Shown piece after piece: positions 18,244 through 28,206 of a stretch of DNA of 64,000 bases. The notes below the pieces were generated by a model. It made no database searches, was not told the origin of the DNA, and saw nothing but the letters and a program-made list of their open reading frames with translations. Each line of letters starts with the position of its first letter. Position 1 is the first letter of the stretch. The translations under genes were made by a program, and so were the position numbers. Source of the DNA: Paracoccus methylarcula (GTDB lineage: Bacteria; Pseudomonadota; Alphaproteobacteria; Rhodobacterales; Rhodobacteraceae); NCBI RefSeq assembly GCF_003007735.2, contig NZ_PXNQ02000012.1:1-64000 (forward strand). The letters run 5' to 3'.

Positions 18244-19890
18244 ATGCGGAAAGGGATGACGGAGACGGATATGAAACCAGCGGATGTTGCGATCACGGCT
18301 TCGGCGTCAACCGGACTGACCGGTTTGCGCCGGACCAGCCAGGGCCGGTTCGAGCAATTGACAGAGGTCCTGGGCAGGGTGCATCGCGCGCTGCACGGGA
18401 TCGGCGGCGATTTCGACCGTCTCACGCGGCTGGTGGACGAGGTGGGCGCGGCCCGTGGCGGCACCGGGGCGCTGCGCGACGCCTGCAGCAGCCTTGCCGA
18501 GCTGCTGGGCGCCGCGCATGCCGCGATATCGGTGCCCGATCTGTCCCATGCCATCGTCGACGGGCTGGATGCGGTCGAGACCCTGCGCCGCGAATGCCGG
18601 CAGCTCAACGCGATCGCCTCGATGACGCGGGTCACCGGCTATTCGCTCGATATCGATGCGATCGAGGATTACATCGTGACCCTGCGGGGGATGATCGAGC
18701 GCTTGTCCTCGACGACGATGGCGGTGCAGGAGGGGCTGGTCAGCATCGGCACGGCGGTCAGGCAGGCCACCGGCCAGCTGGGCACCGCCGCCTCCTGCGC
18801 CCGGATGGCGATGGATGCTCAGCGGCAGGAGCGGACGGTGCCCGAGATGGAGGCGGTCTGCGGTTCGGCGGGAACCCTGGCAGAGCAGTTGCGCGGCAGC
18901 ACGCAGTCGAACACCGCCGTGCTGATGACCGGAATCCAGTTCTCGGACGCTTTCGCGCAGCGGCTGGATCATATCGAGACCATCCTGCAGGCCGCCGATG
19001 CCGAGCCGCCCGCCGCCGCCCTGGCCGCCGCTCAGATCTCGGCGCTCGCGGCGGATGCCTCGGAAATGCTGGCCGCGACGCAGGTGGCGCTCGAACAGCT
19101 CGGCACGATCGGGCAGGCCGCCGCCGATTCGCTGACCGGGGATACCGGCGCGCAGGCGGCGCAGCTTCTGGCCGGGTGGCGCGCGGAACTGGATGACGGG
19201 CACCAGATCGAAAGGCTCGTCGCACCCGCCCTCGAAGGCGCCATGGCGGCGGTCGAGAATATCGATACCGTCATCGCCGACGCGCGCGGGAATCTCGAGA
19301 CATTGTCCTCCACGGCGCTGGAGGTCAGCCTCGCCACCGTCAATGCGGGGCTTCTGGCCCGGCGCAGCGGCTCGGCGAAATCGGCCATGGACGTGTTGTC
19401 GACAACCGTGCGGGAACGCGCGGATGCCTGCAACGAGCTGCATCACCGCTGCCGCAGCAGCTTTGGCCGGATCGACAGCCATACCCAGCAGGCAGATTTC
19501 AGCCAGCTGAGCGCCGAGGCGGGGCAGTTGAGCACCCTGATCGCCCGTGCCGATGCCGATCTTGCGCTGGCATCCGAGATGTTCGCCCGGCTCGAAGCCA
19601 TGCAGCAGGCGGCAAGGCAAAGCGCGGCCACGCTCCAGCATGCTGTGGATGACGGGCTGCAGCTGCTGGCGAGCCTGCCGGAGCTGATCGCCGAGATCGA
19701 GGCCCATGTTCCCAAGGGAGCGGATGCCGTGCTGGCCCCGGAGGATGCCGCGATGCTGGTGCCATTCCAGTCGCTCTACACGATGGACCGCGAGCGCGAG
19801 ATCCATGCCGGTCTCGTCGGCGAGACGCTCCGCTCCGCCACTGCCGCGCCGGTGGCCGAACCGCAGACCCTGGACGATATCTTCTTCTGA
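18244..19890 (+). CDS. Uncharacterised helical protein at the end of the chemotaxis operon
   Basis: Protein of 548 residues that I do not recognise. It is soluble, rich in Ala, Leu, Gln and Glu, and looks like a long set of coiled-coil helices reminiscent of a receptor signalling domain, but lacks the MCP hairpin motif. No transmembrane segment or catalytic motif is evident. The end ([10 protein letters not shown]) is acidic with two aromatics. It follows cheB directly, with possible starts at 18244, 18256 or 18271, so a role in the same signalling system is likely. Confidence 0.6.
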   Translation: MRKGMTETDMKPADVAITASASTGLTGLRRTSQGRFEQLTEVLGRVHRALHGIGGDFDRLTRLVDEVGAARGGTGALRDACSSLAELLGAAHAAISVPDLSHAIVDGLDAVETLRRECRQLNAIASMTRVTGYSLDIDAIEDYIVTLRGMIERLSSTTMAVQEGLVSIGTAVRQATGQLGTAASCARMAMDAQRQERTVPEMEAVCGSAGTLAEQLRGSTQSNTAVLMTGIQFSDAFAQRLDHIETILQAADAEPPAAALAAAQISALAADASEMLAATQVALEQLGTIGQAAADSLTGDTGAQAAQLLAGWRAELDDGHQIERLVAPALEGAMAAVENIDTVIADARGNLETLSSTALEVSLATVNAGLLARRSGSAKSAMDVLSTTVRERADACNELHHRCRSSFGRIDSHTQQADFSQLSAEAGQLSTLIARADADLALASEMFARLEAMQQAARQSAATLQHAVDDGLQLLASLPELIAEIEAHVPKGADAVLAPEDAAMLVPFQSLYTMDREREIHAGLVGETLRSATAAPVAEPQTLDDIFF

Positions 19891-19939
19891 TCCCGGTCCC
19901 GGCGATGCGATTTCCCCGATGCCGGATCGCGGCTTCGGC

Positions 19940-19945
19940 TTGACA
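19940..19945 (+). promoter_or_regulatory. Candidate -35 box of the cob operon
   Basis: TTGACA lies about 20 bp before the B12 riboswitch. No good -10 hexamer is visible at 17 bp spacing (GCAGGT), so this is a weak promoter call supported mainly by position. Confidence 0.35.
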
Positions 19946-19965
19946 ACCGCCCCGGCTGTGCCGCA

Positions 19966-20165
19966 GGTGAGGGTTGCGTTGGTTCCTGCCCCCGGGCAGG
20001 CGAAGAGGGAATGCGACAGGCAGGGCGAAGGATGCCTTGTCCAAGCGCAGCCGCCCCCGCGACCGTGACCGGACAGGTCGCCCAGGCCACTGGCAAATAG
20101 CCGGGAAGGTGGGTCGACCGTTGGGGAAACCCAGGATCCGCAAGCCGGGAGACCTGCCAGCGCCG
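19966..20165 (+). promoter_or_regulatory. Cobalamin (B12) riboswitch
   Basis: The conserved blocks of the AdoCbl-sensing RNA are all present in order: AAGAGGGAATGCGA near 20002, GCAGCCGCCCCCGCGACCG near 20047, the B12-box part GCCACTGG near 20085, CCGGGAAGGTGGG near 20101, and GCAAGCCGGGAGACCTGCC near 20139. It precedes the DUF1636-cobW-cobN genes and should switch them off when cobalamin is plentiful. Confidence 0.95.
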
Positions 20166-20245
20166 GTTGTTGACGGGCGGACGGGGTGATCCGCGACCGG
20201 CAGGCGAAAGGCTGGCCACGCGCTGCTTTCGTCCTTCTGGCCCCA

Positions 20246-20272
20246 CCCCTTGCGCCGTGATTGGGAAAGGGG
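20246..20272 (+). promoter_or_regulatory. Hairpin covering the ribosome site downstream of the riboswitch
   Basis: CCCCTT (20246-20251) can pair with AAGGGG (20267-20272), which is the Shine-Dalgarno sequence of the gene starting at 20278. Outer bases GGCCCC (20239-20244) and GGGGCC (20269-20274) offer an overlapping alternative. This looks like the expression platform acting on translation. Confidence 0.5.
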
Positions 20273-20277
20273 CCGCG

Positions 20278-20631
20278 ATGCGCGCCATATTGCATGTCTG
20301 CACCACCTGCCGGGGCATCGACCCGGACGCGCCTCTGGAACCACGCCCCGGCGCGCGGCTGCATGACACCCTGTCCCTGTCCGACCTGCCCGAAGGAGTC
20401 GAGCTGCGCCCGGTCGAATGCCTCTCTGCCTGCTCGATGGGCTGCTCGGTCGCGCTATCGGCGCCCGGAAAGTGGTCCTATGTCTATGGCCGCCTGACCC
20501 CTGACGATGCCGCCGACATCCTGGCCGGTGCCGGGGCCTATGCCGCCGCCCCCGACGGGCTCGTGCCGTGGCGCGAGCGCCCGGTGATTTTCCGCAAGCA
20601 AAGCCTTGCCCGCATCCCCCCGCAGGAGTGA
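20278..20631 (+). CDS. DUF1636 family metal-binding protein
   Basis: Small protein of 117 residues with a ferredoxin-like cysteine arrangement: CTTCRG near the N-terminus and CLSACSMGCSVAL in the middle. This family is repeatedly found beside cobW and cobN in alphaproteobacterial cobalamin clusters, where a role in cobalt handling or redox is suspected. It is the first gene after the riboswitch and is 3 bp from cobW. Function is not established. Confidence 0.8.
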   Translation: MRAILHVCTTCRGIDPDAPLEPRPGARLHDTLSLSDLPEGVELRPVECLSACSMGCSVALSAPGKWSYVYGRLTPDDAADILAGAGAYAAAPDGLVPWRERPVIFRKQSLARIPPQE

Positions 20632-20634
20632 TCC

Positions 20635-21679
20635 ATGACCGATCTGACCAAGACCCCCGTCACCGTCATCACCGGCTTTCTGGGCTCGGGAAAGACCACC
20701 CTGGTCCGCCACCTGATGCAAAACCCGCAGCAGGCGGCTGGCCGTTCTGGTCAACGAATTCGGCACCGTCGGCGTCGATGGCGAGATCCTGAAAGGCTGC
20801 GCCGACGATAACTGCCCGGCCGAGAATATCGTCGAGCTGTCCAATGGCTGCATCTGCTGCACCGTCGCCGATGATTTCATCCCGACGCTGGAGCGGCTGA
20901 TGGCGATGCCCTCAAGGCCCGATCACATCCTGATCGAGACTTCGGGGCTGGCGCTGCCCAAGCCGCTGCTCAAGGCCTTTGACTGGCCGGCGATCCGCTC
21001 GCGCATCACCGTGGACGGGGTGATCGCGCTGGCCGATGCCGAGGCGGTGGCCGCGGGCCGTTTCGCCCCCGACGAGGCTGCCGTGCAGGCTCAGCGCGAG
21101 GCCGATGACGGTCTCGACCACGAAACCCCGCTGTCGGAAGTCTTCGAGGACCAGATCGCCTGCGCCGACGTGGTGCTGTTGACCAAGCCCGACCTGGCGG
21201 GCGATGCGGGGGTGGCCGCCGCCCGCGCCGTGATCGAGGCCGAGGCACCGCGCAGGCTGCCGATCCTGGCGGTGACGGATGGCGCCATCGATCCCTCGGT
21301 GATCCTCGGCCTTGCTGCTGCGGCCGAGGACGATCTGGAGGCCCGGCCCAGCCATCACGACGGCGCCGATGACCACGAGCACGAGGATTTCGACACGGTG
21401 GTGATCGAGCTGCCGGAATTCGACGACCCCGAGACGCTGGCAAGCGCCATCGAGCGGCTGGCGGCCGAGCAGAACATCCTGCGCGTCAAGGGCCATGTCG
21501 CCATCAGGGCCAAGCCGATGCGCCTGCTGGTGCAGGCGGTGGGCGCGCGGGTGCGGCATCAATATGACCGGCCCTGGGGCGATGCCCCACGGGTTTCGCG
21601 GCTGGTGGTGATCGCCGAGCATGACGATGTCAACGAGGCCGCGATCCGTAACGTATTGCTGGGGGCCGTGCCCGCCTGA
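20635..21679 (+). CDS. cobW: CobW-type metallochaperone GTPase, frame broken as given
   Basis: G3E GTPase thought to deliver cobalt to cobaltochelatase. The N-terminal frame has the P-loop GFLGSGKTTL. The second frame starts at LAVLVNEFG and carries the CxCC metal site (GCICCTV), the guanine-specificity segment TKPD and a His-rich loop (PSHHDGADDHEHE). The two are joined across 20731-20737 by one extra or two missing bases in a GCGG run. The stop overlaps the cobN ATG (TGATG). Both halves are well conserved, so the gene is probably intact in the organism. Confidence 0.88.
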
Positions 21680-24600
21680 TGCATATCGTTTTCCGCGAAA
21701 GCCACGGTCTGGAAGAGACCGACACCCCCTATGATCCCGGGCAGACCCCCGGCGATCTGGTGGTGCTGTCATTCTCGGACAGCGATCTCGGGGCTTTCGC
21801 GGCGGGTTGGCATCGCGCGGGCGGAGGCCTGCCCTCGCTGCGGCTGTGCAACCTCGAGGCACTGCGGCATCCGGTCTCGGTCGATACCTATGTCGAGCAG
21901 ACCCTGTCCGGTGCGAAAGGCATCCTGGTCCGGCTGATCGGCGGAGAGGCCTATTGGCCCTATGGGCTGGCCTCGGTGCAGGATCTGGCGCGGCGGCGGG
22001 GGATCGCGCTGGCCGTGTTGCCCGGCGATGGCCGCGACGATCCGCGGCTGGAGTCGGTCTCGACCGTGCCCGCCTCGGTGCTGCGGCAACTCAGGCGGCT
22101 CTGCGAAGCTGGCGGAGCGGTGGCGGCGCAGGCCGCGCTGGCGCAGATGGCACTGGCGGCGGGGCTCTGGGCCGAGCCGGTCATGGGCACGACATCCATG
22201 CCGCAGATGGGGTTCTACGATCCCGGCCAGGGCGTGATCGGCGCGCCGCCCGACGACGGCCCGCTGGCCCTTGTCAGCTTCTACCGCAGCTATCTGACCG
22301 CTGCCGATACCGGCCCGATCGATGCGCTGATCCTGGGGCTGCGCGAGGCGGGTTTCAAAGCCTGCGGGGTCTTCGCGCCATCGCTCAAGACTCCGGGCTT
22401 CGGAGAATGGCTGACACGGGCCCTCCCCCGCCCCCCTGCGGTCATCGTCAATGCGACGGGCTTCTCCGCACGCATGGAAACCGGCTCCCCTTCTTCTTCA
22501 TCCCAATATCCTCGGGGGGCGCGGGGGGCAGACAGCCCCCCGCCTTCGCCGGAACCCTTCGATTTCGGCTGCCCGGTCTGGCAGGTGGCGCTGTCGACCA
22601 ATCGCCGCCGGGAATGGCAGCAGGCGGAACGCGGCCTGTCTCCGTCCGATCTGGCCATGCATGTTGTCCTGCCCGAGATCGATGGTCGCATTTTCGCGGG
22701 CGTGACCAGCTTCAAGGCCCCCGAGCCGCGCGACCCCGACCTGCAATTCAGCCGCTTTGCCCATCGCGCCGAGCCCGAGCGCGTCGCGGCTATCGCGGAC
22801 CGGGTCAGCGCGCGGTATCGCCTTGGCACGACCGCGCCCAGGGATCGCCGGATCGCCATGGTCCTGTCCACCTATCCGGGCCGCGACTGGCAAATGGCCC
22901 ATGCGGTGGGGCTGGATGCGCTGGCGTCAGCGGATGCCACGCTGCAAATGCTGGACGATGCCGGTTACGGCATCGCCGACGGTCCTTCCGCCGAAGCACT
23001 GGCCACCGAGCATATCGACTGGCCGCTGGCGGATTACCTGGCCGCGCTGGAACATCTGCCCGCCGCGCTTCGCGACGATCTGCGGGCCGAATGGGGCGAG
23101 GCGCAGGCCGATCCCGATTGCTGCGACGGCGTGTTCCGCTTTGCCGCGATCCGGCGCGGCAACCTGCTGCTGGCGCTGCAGCCCGAGCGTGGCCAGCGCG
23201 ACAGCCGCAAGGACGATTACCACGACCTGACCCGCATCCCGCGCCACGCCTATGTCGCATTCTACCTGTGGCTGCGCGCGCAAGGCCTGCATGCGCTGGT
23301 CCATATGGGGGCGCATGGCACGCTGGAATGGCTGCCCGGCAACGCGGTGGCGCTGTCGGCGTCCTGCTGGCCCGAGGCGCTGGTGGGCGAGATGCCGGTG
23401 ATCTATCCCTTCATCGTCAACGACCCCGGCGAAGCCGCGCAGGCCAAGCGCCGCCTTGGCGCGGTAACTCTCGGCCACCTGCCGCCGCCGATGATCGCGG
23501 CGGCCATCCCGGCGGGACTGGGCGAGCTGGAGCGGCTGCTGGACGAGTTTTCCACCGCCGACGGGCTGGACCCGGCCCGCCGCGACCGCCTGACCCGTGC
23601 GATACGTGACGAGGCTCGCGCGGCGGGTGTCGAGGCGGATCTGGGCATCCCGCTAGATGCCAGCCCCGCCGAGGCGATCGCCCGGATCGACCTGTTCGTC
23701 TGCGATCTCAAGGAAAGCCAGTTCGGCGAGGGGCTGCATGTCTATGGCTCGGGCGATTGCGGGGCGCAGGAACGCGCCGGGCTGCTGGCCGCGCTGGATG
23801 GCCGCCATGTCGCGCCCGGTCCCTCGGGCTCGCCCGCGCGGGGCCGCAGCGACGTGTTGCCCACCGGGCGGAACCTGTTCAGCACCGATCCCCGCGCCGT
23901 GCCGACCCCTGCCGCCCATGCGCAGGGCATCAAGCTGGCCGAGGAATATTTGCGCCGCCATCTGCAGGATCATGGTGACTGGCCCAGGGGGCTGGTCGTC
24001 GATCTGTGGGGCAGCGCGACCATGCGCACGGCGGGCGAGGAATTCGCCATGGCGCTGCATCTGGCGGGGCTGAAGCCGGTTTGGGATAGCGGATCGGGGC
24101 GGGTCTCGGGTGTCGAGGTGGTGCCACTCACCCTGCTGAACCGCCCCCGCATCGACGTGACGCTGCGGGTCTCGGGCCTGTTCCGCGACGTGTTCCCGGT
24201 GCTGGCGCAACTGTTCGAGACCGGTGCTGCGGCATTGGCCGGGCGCGGCGAAGACCCGGCGGACAATCCCTACCAGGCCCGCAGCCCCCGCGTCTTCGGC
24301 CCCGAACCGGGACAATACGGGCTTGGCATGGGACCGGCGGCGGATGATTTCACCGATCAGGCGCGGCAGGCGGCGGGCGAGGCATGGCTGGCCGCGTCAA
24401 GCTGGTCCATCGGCGCCGATGGCAAGGCGCGGCAGGATCGCGCGGCGCTGGAAACGCGGCTGGCGGGGGCCGACAGTTTCCTCCATGCGCAGGATCTGCC
24501 GGAAACCGACCTGCTGCTGGCCGCCGATTATGCCGCGCATGAGGCCGGTTTCGCCGCCGCCATGGCGCGGATCGGGGCGGCGGAGCCTCGCTCTATCATC

Positions 24601-24974
24601 TCGACGCCACGCAGCCCGACCGCCCCCGCGCCCGCAGCCTGACCGAGGAGATCGCCCGCACGGTCCGCGCCCGCGCCTCTGACCCGCGATGGGCCGACGG
24701 CATGGCCGCGCATGGGTTCCGGGGCGCGGCAGAGATCGCCGCGACGCTGGATCACCTTGCCGCTTTCGCGCATCTGGCCGGGGCGGTGCCGCCGCATCTG
24801 TTCGACCTCTATCACGACGCGACGCTTGGCCGCCCCGAGATCGTGGATTTCATGGAACAGGCCAATCCGCAGGCCCTGCAGGCGATGCGCGACCTGTTCC
24901 GCCGCCTTGCCGATGCCGGGTTGTGGTCGACCCGCCGCAACTCCATCGCGGCCTCGCTGGAGGCGGAACGATGA
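21679..24974 (+). CDS. cobN: Cobaltochelatase subunit CobN, frame broken near the end and carrying a repeat insertion
   Basis: Large subunit of the ATP-dependent CobNST chelatase that inserts cobalt into hydrogenobyrinate a,c-diamide. About 1098 residues with the family segments VLSTYPGRDWQMAHAVGLDA, HMGAHGTLEWLPG and GSGDCGAQERAG-like text. Two oddities exist. At 22489-22555 a copy of the dispersed repeat is read in frame, adding about 22 residues rich in Ser and Pro between GSP and FDFGCPV. Near 24586-24590 one base is missing; the frame then continues as LYHLDATQPDRP to a stop at 24974 that overlaps cobG as ATGA. CobS and CobT are not in this window. Confidence 0.9.
22489..22555 (+). repeat. 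Dispersed repeat, copy B, inside cobN
   Basis: CTTCTTCTTCATCCCAATAT, then CTCGGGG, then a perfect 9-bp hairpin GCGGGGGGC-AGACA-GCCCCCCGC. It matches copy A in order and spacing. It has the same orientation as cobN and keeps the reading frame. Confidence 0.85.
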
Positions 24975-26080
24975 GCGGGGTCAGGGGATGGTGCCCCGGC
25001 GCGCTGCGGCCGATGGAATCGGGCGATGGCTGGATCACCCGCATCCGCCCGCATGGAGGGCGGCTGAGCCCATCGCAGGCCGCCGGAATCGCAAACGCCG
25101 CGCGGGATCACGGCAACGGGCTGATCGACCTGACCGGGCGTGCCAACCTGCAGATCCGCGGCGTCACGCCCGACAGCCATGCCCCGCTGATCGAGGCCCT
25201 TCGCGCGCTTGACCTGATCGATGCGGATATCGAGGCCGAGCAGCGGCGCAACATCATCGTCACTCCCTTCGCCGATCCCGAAACCGACGGGCTGGCCGCA
25301 AAGCTGGAGGCGGCGCTGACCGCCTCTGCCCTGCCCCTGCCCGCGAAATTCGGCTTTGCCGTCGATACCGGCCCCGCCCCGGTCCTGTGGGACATCCCCG
25401 CCGATATCCGGCTGGAACGGGGTGCGGATGGCCGCCTGATCCTGCGTGCCGACGGATGTCCTCATGGTGCGCCCTGCCACAGCGCTGCCGAGGCGCTGAC
25501 ATTGGCCGGATGGTTCCTTGCAGCGGGCGGAGCGCCCGAAGGCCGGGGGCGAATGGCCGGGTTGATCGCACGCGGAACACCACCAGCGGATGCGATACTG
25601 ACACCCGCCCCTGCCCTGCCGACACCCGTTCCGGGACCTGTTCCGCAAGGGATGTTGGTTGGCCTCGAATTCGGCCAGATCGAGGCGGAAATACTTGCCG
25701 CCCTCGCCGCGCTTGGCCCGCTTCGCATGACCCCGTGGCGGATGCTGCTGATCGAGGGCGCGGGGAGGGTCCCCGCCCTGCCCGGCCTGATCGCGGAACC
25801 CGATGATCCCCGGCTGCGGCTGCGCTCCTGCACCGGCGCACCGGGATGCCGCCATGCCCATGCGCCGACCCGCGCCCTTGCCCGCCAGCTTGCCCCGCAT
25901 CTGCCCAAGGGCCGGGTGCTGCATGTCTCGGGATGCGCCAAGGGCTGCGGATGGCCGCGCGCCGCCGATCTGACCCTGACGGCCACGCCCGAGGGTTTCG
26001 ACCTGATCCGGGGCGGCTGCGCCTCGGACATTCCCCAGCCTCGCGGGCTGCCGCCCGCCCGACTGCCAGAGGTTCTGTGA
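24971..26080 (+). CDS. cobG: Precorrin-3B synthase
   Basis: Oxygen-using enzyme of the aerobic B12 pathway that hydroxylates and ring-contracts precorrin-3A to precorrin-3B. The 369-residue protein belongs to the sulfite/nitrite reductase-like family: a ferredoxin-like half domain (GLIDLTGRANLQIRG) and the C-terminal cluster cysteines CTGAPGC and CAKGC. Presence of CobG marks the oxygen-dependent route. ATG overlaps the corrected cobN stop and its own stop overlaps cobH (TGATG). Confidence 0.92.
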   Translation: MSGVRGWCPGALRPMESGDGWITRIRPHGGRLSPSQAAGIANAARDHGNGLIDLTGRANLQIRGVTPDSHAPLIEALRALDLIDADIEAEQRRNIIVTPFADPETDGLAAKLEAALTASALPLPAKFGFAVDTGPAPVLWDIPADIRLERGADGRLILRADGCPHGAPCHSAAEALTLAGWFLAAGGAPEGRGRMAGLIARGTPPADAILTPAPALPTPVPGPVPQGMLVGLEFGQIEAEILAALAALGPLRMTPWRMLLIEGAGRVPALPGLIAEPDDPRLRLRSCTGAPGCRHAHAPTRALARQLAPHLPKGRVLHVSGCAKGCGWPRAADLTLTATPEGFDLIRGGCASDIPQPRGLPPARLPEVL

Positions 26081-26708
26081 TGCCTTACGATTACGAAAAG
26101 GACGGCGCGGCGATCTATCGCCAATCCTTCGCCACGATCCGGGCCGAGGCCGACCTGGCGCGCTTCACCCCCGAAGAGGAAATCGCCGCAGTCCGCATGA
26201 TCCATGCCGCGGGGATGGTCGAGCTGGCCGCGCATATCCGCTTTACCCCCGGCATGGCCATCGCCGCCCGTGCCGCGCTGGAAGGCGGCGCGCCGATCCT
26301 CTGCGATGCGCGGATGGTCAGCGAGGGCATCACCCGCGCCCGCCTGCCCGCCGGAAACGAGATCATCTGCACCCTGCCCGATCCGCGCGTGCCCGCCATG
26401 GCCCGGGACATGGGCAATACCCGTTCCGCCGCCGCGCTGGAATTGTGCGCCCGCATCTGGAGGGCGCGGTGATCGCCATCGGCAACGCCCCGACCGCGCT
26501 GTTCCACTTGCTGAACATGCTGAGCGACCCCGCCTGCCCCCGCCCCGCCGCGATCATCGGCTGCCCGGTGGGCTTCGTCGGCGCGGCGGAATCCAAGCAG
26601 GCGCTGATCTCTGCCCCGCCCGCCCCTTCGCTCATCGTCGAGGGGCGCTTGGGCGGCTCGGCCATCACCGTCGCCGCCGTCAACGCGCTGGCGAGCCGCA
26701 AGGAGTAA
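26080..26708 (+). CDS. cobH: Precorrin-8X methylmutase, frame broken by one base as given
   Basis: Moves a methyl group from C11 to C12 to form hydrogenobyrinate. Two frames combine to 209 residues: the first from MPYDYEKDG to ALELCA includes the catalytic-His region MIHAAGMVELAAHIRF and LCDARMVSEGI; the second continues PHLEGAVIAIGNAPTALF and GCPVGFVGAAESKQAL. A single C is missing at 26450-26453. Without it the first frame stops at 26472. Corrected length is the family norm. Confidence 0.92.
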
Positions 26709-26711
26709 GCC

Positions 26712-27467
26712 ATGACCCAAGCGAGAGGCAGGATCATCTGCGCGGGCCTTGGCCCCGGCGACCCCGAACTGATCTCGGTCAAGGCCGACCGGGCGATCCG
26801 GGGCGCGCGGCATGTCGCCTATTTCCGCAAGGCCGGGCGGCAGGGGCAGGCGCGCAGGATCGTGCAGGGGATGCTGGCCGAGGGCGTGACCGAATACCCG
26901 ATGGAATACCCGGTCACCACCGAGCTCCCCTTTGACAGCCCGGAATACAACGCCCTGCTGGCCGCCTTCTACGACCAATGGGCCGCGAGGCTGGCCGATC
27001 TGGCGCAGGATCACGAGCTGGTGGTGCTCTGCGAGGGCGATCCGTTCTTCTACGGCTCATTCATGCATCTTTACATCCGCCTGCAGGGCCGCGCCCCGGT
27101 CGAGGTGATCCCCGGCATTCCGGGCATGGCGGGCTGCTGGAACGTCACGGGACAGCCGATCACATGGGGCGATGACGTGCTGAGCGTGGTCATGGGCACC
27201 CTGCCCGAGCCCGACCTGATCCGGCACATGCGCGGATCGGACGCATTGGTGGTGATGAAGACCGGCCGCAACCTGCCCAAGATCCGCCGGGCGCTGGCGG
27301 CGGCCGGGCGGCTGGACCAGGCATGGCTGATCGAGCGCGGCACCATGCCGGGCGAAAGGGTGGTGCGGCTGGCCGAGATCGAGGCAGGCGACTGCCCCTA
27401 TTTCGCCATCGTGCTGATCCACGGGCAGGGCCGCCGCCCCGTCTCGATGCCAAGGGCGGCGGAATGA
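26712..27467 (+). CDS. cobI: Precorrin-2 C20-methyltransferase
   Basis: SAM-dependent tetrapyrrole methylase making precorrin-3A. 251 residues with the class marks GLGPGDPELISVKA at the N-terminus, LCEGDPFFYGSFMHLY in the middle and IPGIPGMAGCWN after it. 3 bp after cobH, and the stop overlaps cobJ as ATGA. Confidence 0.95.
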   Translation: MTQARGRIICAGLGPGDPELISVKADRAIRGARHVAYFRKAGRQGQARRIVQGMLAEGVTEYPMEYPVTTELPFDSPEYNALLAAFYDQWAARLADLAQDHELVVLCEGDPFFYGSFMHLYIRLQGRAPVEVIPGIPGMAGCWNVTGQPITWGDDVLSVVMGTLPEPDLIRHMRGSDALVVMKTGRNLPKIRRALAAAGRLDQAWLIERGTMPGERVVRLAEIEAGDCPYFAIVLIHGQGRRPVSMPRAAE

Positions 27468-28206
27468 GCGGTTGGGTCACGGTCGCGGGGCTTGGTCCGG
27501 GCGCCGGGGACATGGTCACGCCCGAGGTCAGCACCGCGCTGGCCGAGGCCACGGATGTGATCGGCTATATCCCCTATGTCGCCCGTATCGCTCCACGCCC
27601 GGGCCTGACCCTGCATGCCTCCGACAACCGGGTCGAGCTGGACCGTGCAGCCCATGCGCTGGAACTGGCGCAGGCGGGGCGGCAGGTGGTCGTGGTGTCC
27701 TCGGGCGATCCGGGGGTCTTCGCCATGGCCTCGGCCCTGTTCGAGGCGTCGAGGCCGATCCGCGCCATGAAGCGCTCGACATCCGCATCCTGCCCGGCAT
27801 CACCGCCATGCTGGCCGCTGCCGCCCGTGCGGGTGCACCGTTGGGGCATGATTTCTGCGCCATCAACCTGTCCGACAATCTCAAGCCCTTCGCACTGATC
27901 GAGCGCCGGTTGCGTCACGCCGCAAGGGGCGATTTCGCCATGGCCTTCTATAATCCCCGCTCGTCCAGCCGCCCGCATCAATTCGCCCGCGTGCTGGAGA
28001 TCCTACGCGAAGAATGCGGCCCGGACCGGCTGATCACCTTCGCCCGCGCTGTCTCGACCCTCGAAGAGCGGCTGGTGACCGTAACCCTGTCCGAGGCGCG
28101 CCCCGAGATGGCGGATATGCGGACGGTCGTGCTGCTCGGCAATTCCGCGACCCGCCGGATCGGGCGCTGGATCTATACCCCGCGACGGGCGGGAGAGGGG
28201 GTCTGA
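27464..28206 (+). CDS. cobJ: Precorrin-3B C17-methyltransferase, frame broken by one base as given
   Basis: Tetrapyrrole methylase that methylates C17 and completes ring contraction to precorrin-4. The first frame has VAGLGPGAGDMVTPE and VVSSGDPGVFAMA; the second resumes at VEADPRHEALDIRILPGITAM and runs through FAMAFYNPRSSSRP to the end at 28206. One G is missing at about 27745-27749. Corrected length 247 residues. The 3' end overlaps the oppositely oriented cobK by 34 bp. Confidence 0.92.
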
